The notes under the pieces were generated by a model. The model ran no database searches and was not told the origin of the DNA. It saw only the letters and a list, made by a program, of their open reading frames with translations. A stretch of DNA of 64,000 bases from Parapristionchus giblindavisi (taxonomy: Eukaryota > Nematoda > Chromadorea > Rhabditida > Diplogasteridae), in contig CALSFV010000339.1 in the NCBI GenBank assembly GCA_943737045.1, positions 186,001-250,000 on the forward strand, read 5' to 3'. Shown piece after piece: positions 12,901-25,032 of the stretch; position 1 is the first letter of the stretch; every line of letters starts with the position of its first letter. The position numbers and the translations under genes were made by a program.

Positions 12901-15900
12901 ATGATTATCAAAAATTAATAATCAATAATCAATTTTGTATTTTGATATACTGAAGGAGTATCATCGATAACGGGGATATCGATTAGGCTTTGAACACATG
13001 TATCAATTGTGTCAATATTCTTCTTAGGAGCTCGATCTATCTCCAGTGGCCGCTCAGATTCGTGAAAAGATCAAACGAGATAAAGAGGGATCAGCTACCG
13101 TAGCATTCCTTGAACTATTATCTATCGCAGCTACGGTAGAAGAGGAAGAGGTACGGTATTGATTTATTCGTTGAAATATCGATTGATTCTCTGTTTTAGG
13201 AGATTCAATCAAAGTTCGCATTGGAATGTTCATCATTCTCTACTCATTCATTGTCAACAGTGAGAGCGGCTGCATGGAAGGCCATGGGTGCATTTCCCAT
13301 CCATATGATTATACCATCATTAGAGGTACGGTAACAATATCAGTAATATTGATGATAGAATCGATCAATATCATCGACATAAAAATTATACTGTAGACGT
13401 TAATCTATCGGCTGCTTCCTTGTTGAAATTGTTGAACCATTTTTAATTGAAGGATGGAGATGTGATGCAGGCATTCGTCGATCGATTGAAAGTAGATGAT
13501 GCATCTGATGAAGAGAAGAAAGGTACAGTAGTCTACCTATTCATATTTATTGATTGATAAGATGGATACGGTAGTCTGTTCAATCACAAACTATCTTTCA
13601 TATTCAGAATTCTCATCTCTGATTCGTGCAATGCTCCAATATGATGTGGAGAATCTGCCCCGTCCATTGTATACTATGAGAGTTGTCAGAGGTACGGTAG
13701 TCATTACTGTAATTATCGATTGATTACGGTGATCAGTCATGATGTACTTCTAGAAGATGATATGTTATCATCCCTACTTCCTCAACTCTCTCCACTATTA
13801 TCATCAATGAGTCCTCTATCATCAATATGTCTCTATCGTCCATTATGCTACATGCAACCTGCTGATAAGAGGTTTCGTTACTTTGTTATGTTATAAGTAA
13901 CGTCCCTTCGATCAGTGCTTCCTCAAGATCGGCCACAAATGAGGTATTGAATTGGTATATTCGTTTCAGATTACAGTATTCCATCACACTCTACCGTACT
14001 CTTCTATCAACAGCAGATATGCCGAATGAGGAAGGAAAGCTGGAGTGGATGGCAGGGTTGGTCATTAATCAGTTATTTTAATTCTATTATTATTATTGAT
14101 TATTGATCAGTAATGATTATATTTCAAGATGGAGAGATGCGACCAAGACACTCGTTTCTCTAATTGAACCAACCATTGATGATAAGGAAGATGCTAGAGC
14201 TATGTAAGTTTTGATATCATTATATTATTCTGTTTTTATCATCGGCATTATGATTAGAAACAGTCACTACTAGTTATATTCAGAGTTAAACGTAACTCAG
14301 CATGTCGTATATAATACGATCTCATTCAATAGCTTGATATGATGAGATATCCTTATCGTGAGCACTACTACCACCTTAGCAGCTTAGTACCTCTCAGTAC
14401 TAAGTACCTTATAGTATTCAATCAATAAAATGTAATCAATCGATAATTGAAGTGCTCGTGAACGTGTAACAGATGAATTGAAACGATCAGTTGTCTCATC
14501 ATCCCAATCTCTTCCATCCATTCTCATTGCTCTATCTGCTCTCATATCGATTGGAAGAGGACAAGGAGTACGGTAGATCTCGTTCCTTCATACCGTAATC
14601 AATATATACTGTAATCAGCAAACTGTCAGATACAATAATCAACAGGCTATTCGATACCGTAATATATCAGATACCGTAGTCTACAAATCGATAATTGCAG
14701 GATGCATCAACATTCTCTGCGTGGTTCTGTTCCGTGATTACATTCATTGAATTAGCAGCTGATCCTTCACATAAGCATCGAGTCCAACCCATATTCCAGA
14801 TATCTATAGTTAGTTTTGTTTTTTTGTTTATTTATTTGAGCGATGATTTTATTACTCATATCAGGGGTGTGCGGCAACCACTTTTTTCGGCAACCGGATA
14901 ATTAAACATTCGGCAATTGCCGGCAATTTCGGCAACTTCGGCAATTTTGAACTTAACTATTTAAAATGAGCCAACGATAATTTTTATGAATTACTTATCA
15001 AAAATCGTTACCAAACGAATCCATTGGCAATAAAAATTGCATCAACGAATCAAATATCAATATTTTTCGTTACTTATGTACAAATAAGTAGAATATTCTG
15101 TTGAGTGATATTTGGAAAGATTCTTTCTGCATTGTTGAGAAAGATTCCCGCCGTCCCGAATAGCCTTTCTGCTTTCGCAGATCCGGATGGACAAATTAGA
15201 TACTTCGTGGCTACTCATGAGATAAGCGGGTGTTATGCCTTCGTAACATTACTAGTATAATGAGAGACTGGATCAATCTCCGTGCCTGGTGTATTGGCCA
15301 GAAAACTTTCGACTTCCTGGAGAAAACACAAAGGCTAACGAATTGTCATTCTCAAAACGACACGATTATTCGTTTTAATATACCGTATACATCAAATTTC
15401 TAAGATATTGCACACAAAACGTGTGCTTATCTGTCTTTTTTCAATCATTTTTTGCTTGAATTTTATTTCGGCAATTTTTCAAAATTGGTTGCCGTTGCCG
15501 GCAATCAATTTCGGCAATCAAAAGTCGGCAATTTTCCGGCAATCGGCAACTCAGTTGCCGCACAGCCCTGACTCATATCTTTATGTAATGCTGTATAATA
15601 TAATATATTTTTCGCTTCTTATATAATCAGGAAAAGAAGTTAGACTCATAGCGATGCTTAAAAAAATAAATAAGATTATGAAAGATGGCTGACGCGAGAA
15701 ATCACCGAGTTGATCATACTCCTTTTTGAACCATAATATATGAGGAATATGTCACCGTTAGCGTACTGTTAGTGATTCTAATCGTATTTGGTGGACACGA
15801 AATTGCACGAGGTGGATATGATATCCATGAAAACTATTTGACAAAGATGTGAATGTCAAATGACAAAATATTTTAAAAAAATGAAAGTGAAAGGAAGTGT

Positions 15901-18900
15901 CTTGGAACAAGATCATTATTGGGGAATTGAGTTTGAAGGTGGAAATATGGATGTGCTCCTGTTCATTGATCTTTGATCTCTATCATTCATTACAGTCATC
16001 ATGTACTCCATGTCCATCTCTTTCTCGTTCACTTCTTTCTCTTCTCTCAATCACTTCATCTCCATCTCTTCTTTCATTCTTCGATACCCCTATTGGCCAT
16101 AGACAAGATCTCTACGGACTCGCCACTCAGGGGTACGATTATTGATTGATTTAGTGTACTGCAATTAGGTCATTACAGTATCCCTCGATCACTTATCGAT
16201 CGTTTGCTTGGATTGACGAATGAGAAGATCAAAGAACAAATTCCAGTTAGGACACTACGGTGAGATATTGATTTTTCACTTCCCAATATCTTGTTGATCA
16301 GCTTTCATTTTGAAAATCTGTTATCTAGCTATTCGAAGTATGACGCACGGGGGGTGTTTTAGGACAAGATCAATAGTGGGAAAATTGGGTTTAAGGGGGG
16401 CGGTAATATCAATCAATACATTGATTGATTGAATCAATTGATTGTATTGATTTAGATTATTGGCGTGTGCATTGGATGTTGATCCAGTAGTAGTAGAGAT
16501 AATAGAAGATGAGATGAATAAAGAATATAAGAATGAAGAAACGAAGATGATTGGAGAATTGATTGAGAAGTGCAATGGACCTATGGATGTTGAGGTTACG
16601 CTTTTATTTATTTAAATAATATTAATAATAAAAATAATAATAATACTCGATTCCAGGAGGTTGTATTGATCTTCTCGTCTCTTTCTGTATCGGATCAATT
16701 GGAATGGAGACCGAGACTGAAGAGAAGATGCGAGAGATTGGCAAGGGATGCTGATGGTGAGTCCCGTACGGAAAGAAAGACTACTGTAAGCTACGTTATT
16801 GATTGATACTGTATTTATGGAAGAGCTACTGTAGCTTTCCTCAACATAGAGTTATTGCTGGGTCTTCATATTTTGTTATGTATGGTTACAGTAGTCATGG
16901 TGGATCACGATATCGATAATTCCTAATAATAATATTGATTGATTGATTGTAGATGATGTTCGTTCTTCGATTCTCTCATCCCTCTGTGTATATTCTCTGT
17001 GTGTTTCATCACTGAACTCATCTCGTTCTCTTTCTCTTCCATCTTCATATGATTATCTACCCAAGACAAGTCTTCTCAGAGCAGTCATCGAAAAGATTAT
17101 GTACGTCTCTTTTTATTGTGATTTGTCCGGTCACAATGTCAAATTTGACGTATCAAGACTTATCTAAAAGATATTCCCCACTCCCGCGTTCATTTGAAGG
17201 AATACAATATTATATTATTATTATATTATATGATTATTCCATCCACAATGTGTTGCATATGCCCCTATTAGTATTTTACTTGATTATTTAGAAATGGCAA
17301 AAGCAATCTTATCATTCTTCTAGTAATCTCATGTGATCATATTTCATTTCAGAAACTCGAATACACCTGGTTCCTCTTCATCATTTCTATCATGTGGACA
17401 TCTAGTAGATGCTCTAGTGGGAATAAAACGTTCCGATGGTAGATCATTGCCTCCAATCGATTGTTCATTCCTTCTACCCTATGAGAATGATCAGAGATAT
17501 AGTCATACTGTAATGAGGATCATTGTACAACAAGCGGATACTAAAGTGAGTTAGGGATGAGGGGATAAATATAATGGGGGAGTGTAACAGTGCGCAACTG
17601 GCACATTTTGGACATAGGTCGAAAAATACATTGGATAGATTTAAAGACATCCTGAGCAAATTTAAAACTCTCCGCTCTGGCGATTCTCCCTTTCTTTATC
17701 AGCGAGAGTGTGTTGTCAGAGCGGAGAGTAAAATTAGCCTCGGTGGGTGCGTTTACCGACTTTGTTTGACTGAAGCATAATAATAATAGAATTGATGACA
17801 TTTGTCATGTCCCTTGACAATGAGATAATGATACATAGTCGTTAATTTCAGCAATTATCTCGTTTGTTATCAGAATGGAACAATCGAGAGTGTAGAGATG
17901 AAGAGATCTCATCACTCATTCATTCACTCTCATATATCATATCCACCATGGGAGAACGAGTCACACAAAATGTATCTTTATTTATCAATTAAAATTTTTT
18001 TTGTTATTTTACAATACAATTTTACGTTATATTTTAACGTAGAAGACTGGTATATAGATTTTGGAAACATAGAATTGGAGCAGTTGCATTCACGTTTCTG
18101 ACTTGTTTCATTTGACCGTTTAATCGCCTTTCTTTAATGGTCTTGACTCCGCTTGATATGTTTATATAACATTGTATCCAATACAGGTCATGATGAAGTT
18201 AATGGAGGCATCCAAGACTAACGAGAACATTCTCCATGATTTATCTCCATTTATGGATTGCCCTGTGAGTCCATCCATGTTATCGTAATCTTTATCGATT
18301 GATTTCACCGTCAGGTTGTCCACGATACCGTAATCTCGTCCCTTCGACCAATCGATAGTCCCTACGATCTCGATCAGCCCCCACTCAAGAGAGTGTCCGG
18401 ATTCCAAAAAGGATACGGTAGTCTAGGATGGTACTGTAGTAGATTAATTATCGATTGATTGATTGATTGGTTGGATATCGTAGTCTCTTATAGGTTATTC
18501 GATATTCTGGTTGAAAGCAAGAGATGTGACATTACGGGTATACGAAAGATTCTTGGATTATTGAAAGGAAGAGGATCAATGTGGAGGTACTTTTCATTAT
18601 TGATTACCTCGAATATATGAGGACTGCTTTTCTGCCGTTATCTTGGTGTTAGCTTACGCATAATTAGGACATATATCATGCATGGGCAATGAATATATAG
18701 CTTACATGGGGGTATACGAACTGAAGATTCTAAAAAGAAGTTTATTTTAAATGGGGCATTCCAGGGTTTTTTTTTAAAATTTCACCTAAACTTCATTTGT
18801 TTTTTTGACATGGAACACCCGCTCGCAAATGTATGACCTATGTATATGAACTAATCACTCATTTGATGAGTTTGATATTGATCGCCGTTTCATTAATTGT

Positions 18901-19955
18901 CTGCTGAAACGAAATAATGCTAAATGGGCTATCTATGAAACCTGGAATCACCGGGTTGATTCTAACTGAATAATTCTTCCATTCTTCTTCTTCTAGTAAT
19001 GGAAGTGCATCAATGATATCATATTCTCTATGTGGACAATCATCATCTGATATAAGATCAAAGATCATAGATCTACTCAATGTATCTAATATCACTAAGA
19101 ATAATTCCACTATGGAGAGGAAAGAGGTAGGTAGAATTATTGATTGATATTATATCTATTTAATCGATACGTTTAGTGCCTAAGTCATCTGTGGGAGTTG
19201 TTCACTATATTCGTCATCTCTTCTAATCTCTCTCCCATTCCATTCCCATTCTTTTCCCTTGAGATCAACGATCAATCGATTGTAAGAATGACATATTGAT
19301 TATTGTGACTACAGTATCCTTTTCAGTTTGAACGTTCCCTTCGATACCTCGTGAGACATTCGTTCGATCGTTACCTACAACGACTGAACGAAGAGAAGTC
19401 CTCGCTAATCAATCAGGTACTGTATATTGATTGATATTAACAGATTATCGATTGATTGTTCAGATCACATCGTTCGTTATTGAGTGTCTGGAAGTGGTAG
19501 ACGGGGAAGGGGCAAAGGAGTCCAAGGTTGGTTTCCTTGAATTAAAAATTACAAACATACTAACAAACTTTAGCACGTAGTTATATAGTCTTAATATGTA
19601 ATTCTAGTTTCTTTAATTTACCATTTACTGAGTATCAACCATGGAATGATGATGTGCATTAGAGGAAAGTGAGAAACCCAAATGTGAATTGTTCCAAGTT
19701 AATAATGGTAAACTTTATGCGGGCAAACAAAGTGAAATACGATTCACCATTGCATATGGGTTTGAATCATACTAATGTGCTTATCGATTGATCGTTTTGA
19801 TTAATTATTGATTAATTCTATTATAGTTTTCGATCTCCTCTCTTCGTTTGTTCATTCGTCTTCTCATTCGATATCATTCATCGTCAAAACTTCAACAATT
19901 ACTCATTAGAACAAAGAATTGGAAGTTGATCTGTACTCCTGTCCATGATCAATAA
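9954..19955 (+). CDS. Focadhesin (FOCAD)-like HEAT-repeat protein
   Basis: A large helical-repeat protein of roughly 1,300 residues from more than 25 small exons, read in one consistent frame chain from ATG 9954 (MTISLPDTRAQLLF) to TAA 19953 (LICTPVHDQ). No enzymatic motif is visible. The best family anchor is a stretch at about 16960-17430 (SLPSSYDYLPKTSLLRAVIE, then DALVGIKRSDGRSLPPIDCS). It matches, as I remember it, the 'PTDYSYLPESS ... VNWAALLSP' region of vertebrate FOCAD. NLPRPLYTM near 13655 matches the 'MPRGIYHSA' segment. In vertebrates FOCAD stabilises the SKI mRNA-decay complex; that role is assumed, not shown. The protein is shorter than vertebrate FOCAD (about 1,800 residues). 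The start is uncertain because an upstream exon is possible. One intron carries a 709-bp hAT MITE. Confidence 0.75.
14862..15570. mobile_element. hAT MITE, 709 bp, with 8-bp TSD
   Basis: It begins CAGGGGTGTGCGGCAAC and ends GTTGCCGCACAGCCCTG (17-bp TIRs with one mismatch). It is flanked by the identical octamer ACTCATAT (14854-14861 and 15571-15578). Both ends carry many CGGCAA/TTGCCG subterminal repeats, as hAT transposase-binding ends often do. No transposase is encoded. It sits in a FOCAD-like intron. Confidence 0.92.
15895..15950. repeat. Short dispersed repeat, copy 1
   Basis: GTGTCTTGGAACAAGATCATTATTGGGG... recurs in imperfect form at 16355-16405 (GTGTTTTAGGACAAGATCAATAGTGGGA). Both copies are in FOCAD-like introns. 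Nature unknown. Confidence 0.5.
17153..17235 (+). repeat. Retroelement-like 3' tail ending in (ATT)n, copy 1
   Basis: TCAAGACTTATCTAAAAGATATTCCCC, then CGTTCATTTGAAGGAATAC, then an ATT-rich tail. The same sequence occurs on the minus strand at 34914-35025. A shared terminus followed by a trinucleotide tail suggests a 5'-truncated non-LTR element or SINE. It lies in a FOCAD-like intron. Confidence 0.5.
17641..17755. mobile_element. Palindromic MITE family, copy 2
   Basis: It reads TTTAAAACTCTCCGCTCTGGCGATTCTCCC ... GTGTGTTGTCAGAGCGGAGAGTAAAATTAGCC. The hairpin arms match copy 1; the outer ends are degraded. It is in a FOCAD-like intron. Confidence 0.85.
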
Positions 19956-20195
19956 TTGGATTAGTAATCAATAATTGTTTCGTTTTATCGATTGTTTTTA
20001 GTTTTATCGATTGTATTTTTCTGTTTTTCTGTTATATTGATCGGTGCATTGTCGGCTACGGGTTTTATGAGATATAAATTATGTGATTTTTAAAATTCAA
20101 TTGGTGTCTGTTTTGGTGGTTTATTTCCACGCACGGTATATCTAGAAATTCATTGACGATTGTTTTATCGATTTCTTCCACTTAAGTTACCGTAG

Positions 20196-21760
20196 ATGTC
20201 ATGCTGTTTCCTTTCAAGAATACGGTGCTTCTCCCTGCTCTCGAAGGGAAGAGGCTACAGTAGTCGATCCGTTGCTAATCGATCGATTGGTCGAGATGAC
20301 TTTGAGCTATTCCTGGAACGAGATCTAGGCGATAAGGTGTACGGTATAGCGACAGAGCAACATCGATCAAAATTGAAGAAAGTATTGATTGATTGGATTA
20401 TTCGGTATTGATTGATTTTCATTGAGGCATATGATGACATTCGTCGGGCTATCAACAGCAATTCCGATGTTAGAATATGTGCAATTGGTTAGCTGATTAA
20501 TGCATTTGGCGAATAAAATTATTGATTGTTTAGGTAGTTTCGCGGTAGGATCATGCACATCCAAATCAGATCTCGACTTACTGTATGTTCCATTTGTCAA
20601 GAATAATAAAGGTGATGTGAAGAGGGCTGAGTACCGTAGAATGTTTGAGACACAACCATCGTTTAAACGGTTTGTTTATTTATTTGGAAATGGCATCTTT
20701 TAAGTTTAATAGATAATCCATCCATTACAGTACACAAATGTATACGTGCTCTTCTAAACTAGAACGATTGGGAATAGTGAAAAAAGCGCCCATAGTGCTT
20801 AGTCAATGCAATGTTCCTATTATCAAAGGTATTTTATATAACATATCACTCACAATATACAAATTTCTTCCACCCAGGAATCACTCGATCTGGAATTAAT
20901 TTTGATATCCAGTTTGGATCAACGGAGTGTCTGCATTCAACGAACTTCGTGCGGACAGCCTTTCAGGTATCAATCGATAATTGTTGATCTTCTTTTTGAC
21001 AATTGATAACAGTTTTTCAGTTGGAGCCACGTCTCGTGATAGTGTACCATTGGTTGAGAGGAATACTCGATCGATATGAACTATTTGGTGGATTTAATGG
21101 ACTCTTCACATCATTTCATATTTATATGCTAGTGATCTACTTTGCTCAGGTACTGTAATCTTGGAAAATAGCTCCAATTATCGATTGATTCTTCAGGCAA
21201 TGAATGTTCTTCCTGTGCTTATGGAGGCATATCCATGTTTGCTAAGTCCCGAACAATCGTGGAAAATTATAGCTCATTCAATCGATACGAACGAGGTAGA
21301 GAAGATTGATCTTTGATCTCTGAATGAGATGACTTCAGAATACGGTAGAGCCTCATCCTTCCGTGGAACGATCTACAATATCTCTGATTGAAGATATGAT
21401 TAATTTCTATTCATCGATTGATTTCACGACGAATTCTCTCAATGTTGGAACGACGGAACGAATTCAAAGGTACGGTAGTTTGTGATGTAGATATCGATTG
21501 ATTTAGAATATTTTGTATTTTAGGGCAACCAATAAACTACTTCTAATTGAACCATTTCATGATCAAGTAAATGGTATTTGTGGTGTGAAAAACGGAGCTG
21601 CTCTTATGAATAAGGTGGCTATTTCATTCATTTCTTCATTTGCTGTTTTTTTGTTTACATCTGAATCTTTTCTATCATATGCATATATCCGTTTTAGGTC
21701 TTCTCCAAGGCCAAAGATGCGATCGATACTGGAGGATGGTCTCGACTATTAGTCAAGTGA
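20196..21760 (+). CDS. Poly(A) polymerase / TUTase-type nucleotidyltransferase 1 (probably mitochondrial)
   Basis: Adds non-templated nucleotides to RNA 3' ends. The start MSCCFLSRIRCFSLLSKG is rich in Arg/Ser without acidic residues, which looks like a mitochondrial presequence. The nucleotidyltransferase core is ICAIGSFAVGSCTSKSDLDL, with the G-S and D-x-D metal ligands. The third catalytic Asp is in SGINFDIQFG. The PAP-associated helical region follows: VYHWLRGILDRYELFGGFNG, then LFTSFHIYMLVIYFAQ. The protein ends GGWSRLLVK at TGA 21760. Exon 1 splices after KLKK through a 45-nt intron to AYDDIRRAI. It lies 240 bp after the FOCAD-like gene and 229 bp before a paralogue. A TUTase of another compartment is the main alternative. 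Confidence 0.84.
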
Positions 21761-21989
21761 TTACTGTATTTATATAATTTTATTGATTTCTTTTAATTCT
21801 CTTCATTACGTGTACAATTGTCGATAATCTACCGGTCATAAAGATTAATTTATTCTATTTTTCTTTTATTCGATGTTTCTAAGTTTACGGTTGTCAAGTC
21901 TTCCGAGATTGTACCTTGAGATGTGATTATTGATTGATTATTGATTAGTACCGTTTACAGTATCGATTGATTCATGATAAATCGATTGA

Positions 21990-24769
21990 ATGTATCAACG
22001 TAGTTGGTTAACTATTCGGCAACGATTTCTACTACAAATACGACAAAGAAGAAGTGAACCAACGACATCGAGGGATAATCAACGTTAGTTCAAATTAATC
22101 AATATATTCTTGGCTACGGTAGAATCACAGTGGTATAGTATTGATCAAATCGAAAGATACATCGGGTGGCTGTACCAGTCCGATATACTAGACTTATTTC
22201 TCTAAATAGGATTTTCTCGTTTGCATTGGTTCGACAATCATTTCATCCTTAATATCACTTATGACGCACATGAAATCACTGGGTTAGAGTGAATGAATTG
22301 AAGGTGGTCGTAGTTTCGTTGATTCTGTTTTGAATGGTCACAAGAAGGCTGTTGATGATCTGGATGTGAAGATCATTCAAGAAGATGAAAAGAGACGAAA
22401 GATTATCAGTAGTCAGGTATGATCTTTGATCTTTGTTCTTGTCCAAGATCGTATCGATCCATTTTGATCTTTGATCTCTGTAGTCTATCATTTTCAGAAT
22501 CGTCTCTTATCACTTCTACCTCAAATAGAGAATACAGTTCTCAATACAAACTGTCGATTCTTTCCTGTTGGGTCTACTGTAACTGGTGAGTCATTATCGA
22601 TTAACAATTAAATCAGTCAATGAAATAAATCAAAATCAGGTCTTGCCTCATCTCTATCAGATCTTGATGTTGTTTTATTTCCGAAGAATTCTAAGGAGAG
22701 ATTGAAGTTCATCGAAACATTTCATCGTAACGATGGATTGAAATAGTACGGTAGTTTTCCATTTGGGACAATATTGATGATTTCATAATCTTAAGTGAAT
22801 TGATGTCAGTGCTGCGATTATTACTCGTTAATGCAATTCATTCCATGGATAAAGAAGTAAGGGGTTCAACTTCGACTATTACTTTTTTATATTATTTAAT
22901 TATCTAAATTATCTACAAATTTTAAAATCAGGAATTCCAAGTCGATGACTGTCTCATCTTTCCCCACCTCCGCGTCCCTCTTCTCATTTGCAAGTGAGAT
23001 CGATTAATCAATCGATAATTCAATCAATCAATAAATCTTAGACTAGTCAACGGTGATTCTATCGACGTTGCTGTCCCCGATCAAACCTATCATGCCATCA
23101 GAAACACAGCTCTCATTCGGAATTATGCTATGGTATGAGAATTACTGTATATCTATTGATTACGGTAGTTATATTTCTGTACGGTGTTTTGACAAGAGTA
23201 ATTGGAGTATCTGATTACTGTATCCATTGGATATATATGCTATTTAATGTTGCAATATCTTTTTTGATTATTCTATCTGGAACATCTTACTGATTACAGT
23301 AGCTATGCTTCTGATTACGGTAGTATTACCAATTCAATGTAATTGCAGACAGACATTCGTCTATCTCGTCTTTTGGTATGGTTACGTGCATGGTCATCAT
23401 CATTGGGTATTCGTGAGAGTAAAACGGGTCTTCTATCATCATATCATATTCTTCTTCTTGCTATTCATTTCCTACAGAGTGATCAGGTATGGAGAAGGTC
23501 ATCCTGATTCAGGGTACATATTTATAATTGATCTTCATTTTTGTTTTATGTCCTGGAATGATAGATAAGTATTTACTAAAACAGTCAGTCTATTAATAGT
23601 CTTTTAATGATTTGATTCCTTATATCTATTCCCCAACTTGTAATCAACTGGTTCAATATCTCATTTGATTCAGAGTCTGGGATCCTCTCCCGTTCTTCCC
23701 ATTCTCTGTCAGACCCATTCTCATCTGGTAGATCGATCAATGCCAATCGATAATGTTATCGATCAATTGGAAGCACCACCACCAGAGGAGTTACGAGGTA
23801 CGGTAGTCAAGTTACGGTATTGACTGTAGATTAAATCATATTCAGCATGGGAATCGCGTAATAAGATGAGCACCGCCGAATTGGTCATTCGATTTATTGA
23901 TTTCTATTCTGATATGGATCTGCTAAGGCAGAGCATTCATATTGATCGAGGACTGGCGAGAAGGTATACTGTAGATGGTTACGGTATTGATAATGTTTGG
24001 GTATTAATTTGATAAAATGTAAGAATATGATATTCTATGATATTTGTTCACTCTAAAAGTCAGGGTTATTGTAGGCTATGGTAGTATCTAATGATCTGTT
24101 TATTGATTGATTTTTTCAATTTAATTTTATTGATTGATATCTTCAGAAGATCATCTCCAATTCATGAACAATCATCATTATTCGATCCATATTCATCAAC
24201 CTCTGTGTGTAGAACAGTCCATGCATTCAGAGCCTTCAAAGATGCTGTTGGATTCACTCATAAGAGAATGAGAAGTGGTTAGTCATATCTATTTGATCTT
24301 TGATCCTTGATCGTTTAATCGTTCAAACTATGGTCTTGTATTTGTAAAGCACCTCTTTTAAGTAGGATAGGCTTTATTGTGATAGTCTGATTATACCAGC
24401 AAAAGCTAGAATAAACAGAAATATGACCTAGTGTCATTTTTAGCAGCCCAAAAAGGCGGGAAAATTCAAAACTTTTAATACACTTTTCTGTTCATTTCCA
24501 CTATAATAATACTTTATAATACTTTATCCAGTCAGCATAATATATGCAGACGGGGTCAAAACAAGGGGAATCTTCTTTTCCACAAGATGTATCCTTTCAT
24601 TTCATTTCATTTTTTTCATTTCCACTAATATTATTCTCTTGTAGGTCTGATGATCGATTCCTTTCCTTTATTTTCTGATGCAAATCATTTCACGATTGAG
24701 ACTCAATTCTCTGATTGGAGACAAATCTCATCGAAAAAGAAGATACAATTGAGAAAACAAGGATTATAG
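21990..24769 (+). CDS. Poly(A) polymerase / TUTase-type nucleotidyltransferase 2 (tandem paralogue)
   Basis: Second copy of the same fold with the same order of motifs. ATG 21990 gives MYQRSWLTIRQRFLLQIRQR, again basic and presequence-like. The catalytic loop is FFPVGSTVTGLASSLSDLDV, with both Asp residues. The third Asp is in NGDSIDVAVPDQTYHAIRN. The PAP-associated region reads LSRLLVWLRAWSSSLGIR, then GLLSSYHILLLAIHFLQS. The C-terminus is ISSKKKIQLRKQGL with TAG at 24769. The two copies share little outside motifs, so the duplication is old. Exons near 22745-22860 are short and the splicing there is less certain. Confidence 0.83.
24521..24596. repeat. Dispersed repeat, copy 1
   Basis: ACTTTATCC..TCAGCATA..TATGCAGA.GGGGTCAAA.CA.GGGG..TCTTC.....CACAAG is shared, with minor changes, with 42812-42889. 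This copy is in an intron of the second polymerase gene. Family unknown. Confidence 0.65.
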
Positions 24770-25032
24770 TGTAGATACTGTATGGTGTAGATTACGGTAG
24801 ACGACTATTATCAATTGTCCATTATCATATACTCACTTGTTCACGTGTTTCTAAACCGGTATTGTTGTTTTCACAGACGATTTTTTGTTTTCCTTATAAT
24901 ATAGAAGATTAATAAATATATTTGAAATACAATTCTATTGATTGAATGGTTGTTGAGGTTAATCATCCTTGATGATATCTGTTTTTCGATTTTATTTTAT
25001 TGATTGGCAATTTGACATTTATTTTAGCTGAT

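Noticed and set aside
20394..20426. Apparent 22-nt intron in the first polymerase gene
   Set aside because: Using the donor after KLKK gives a normal 45-nt intron and restores the frame AYDDIRRAI. The 22-nt version does not.
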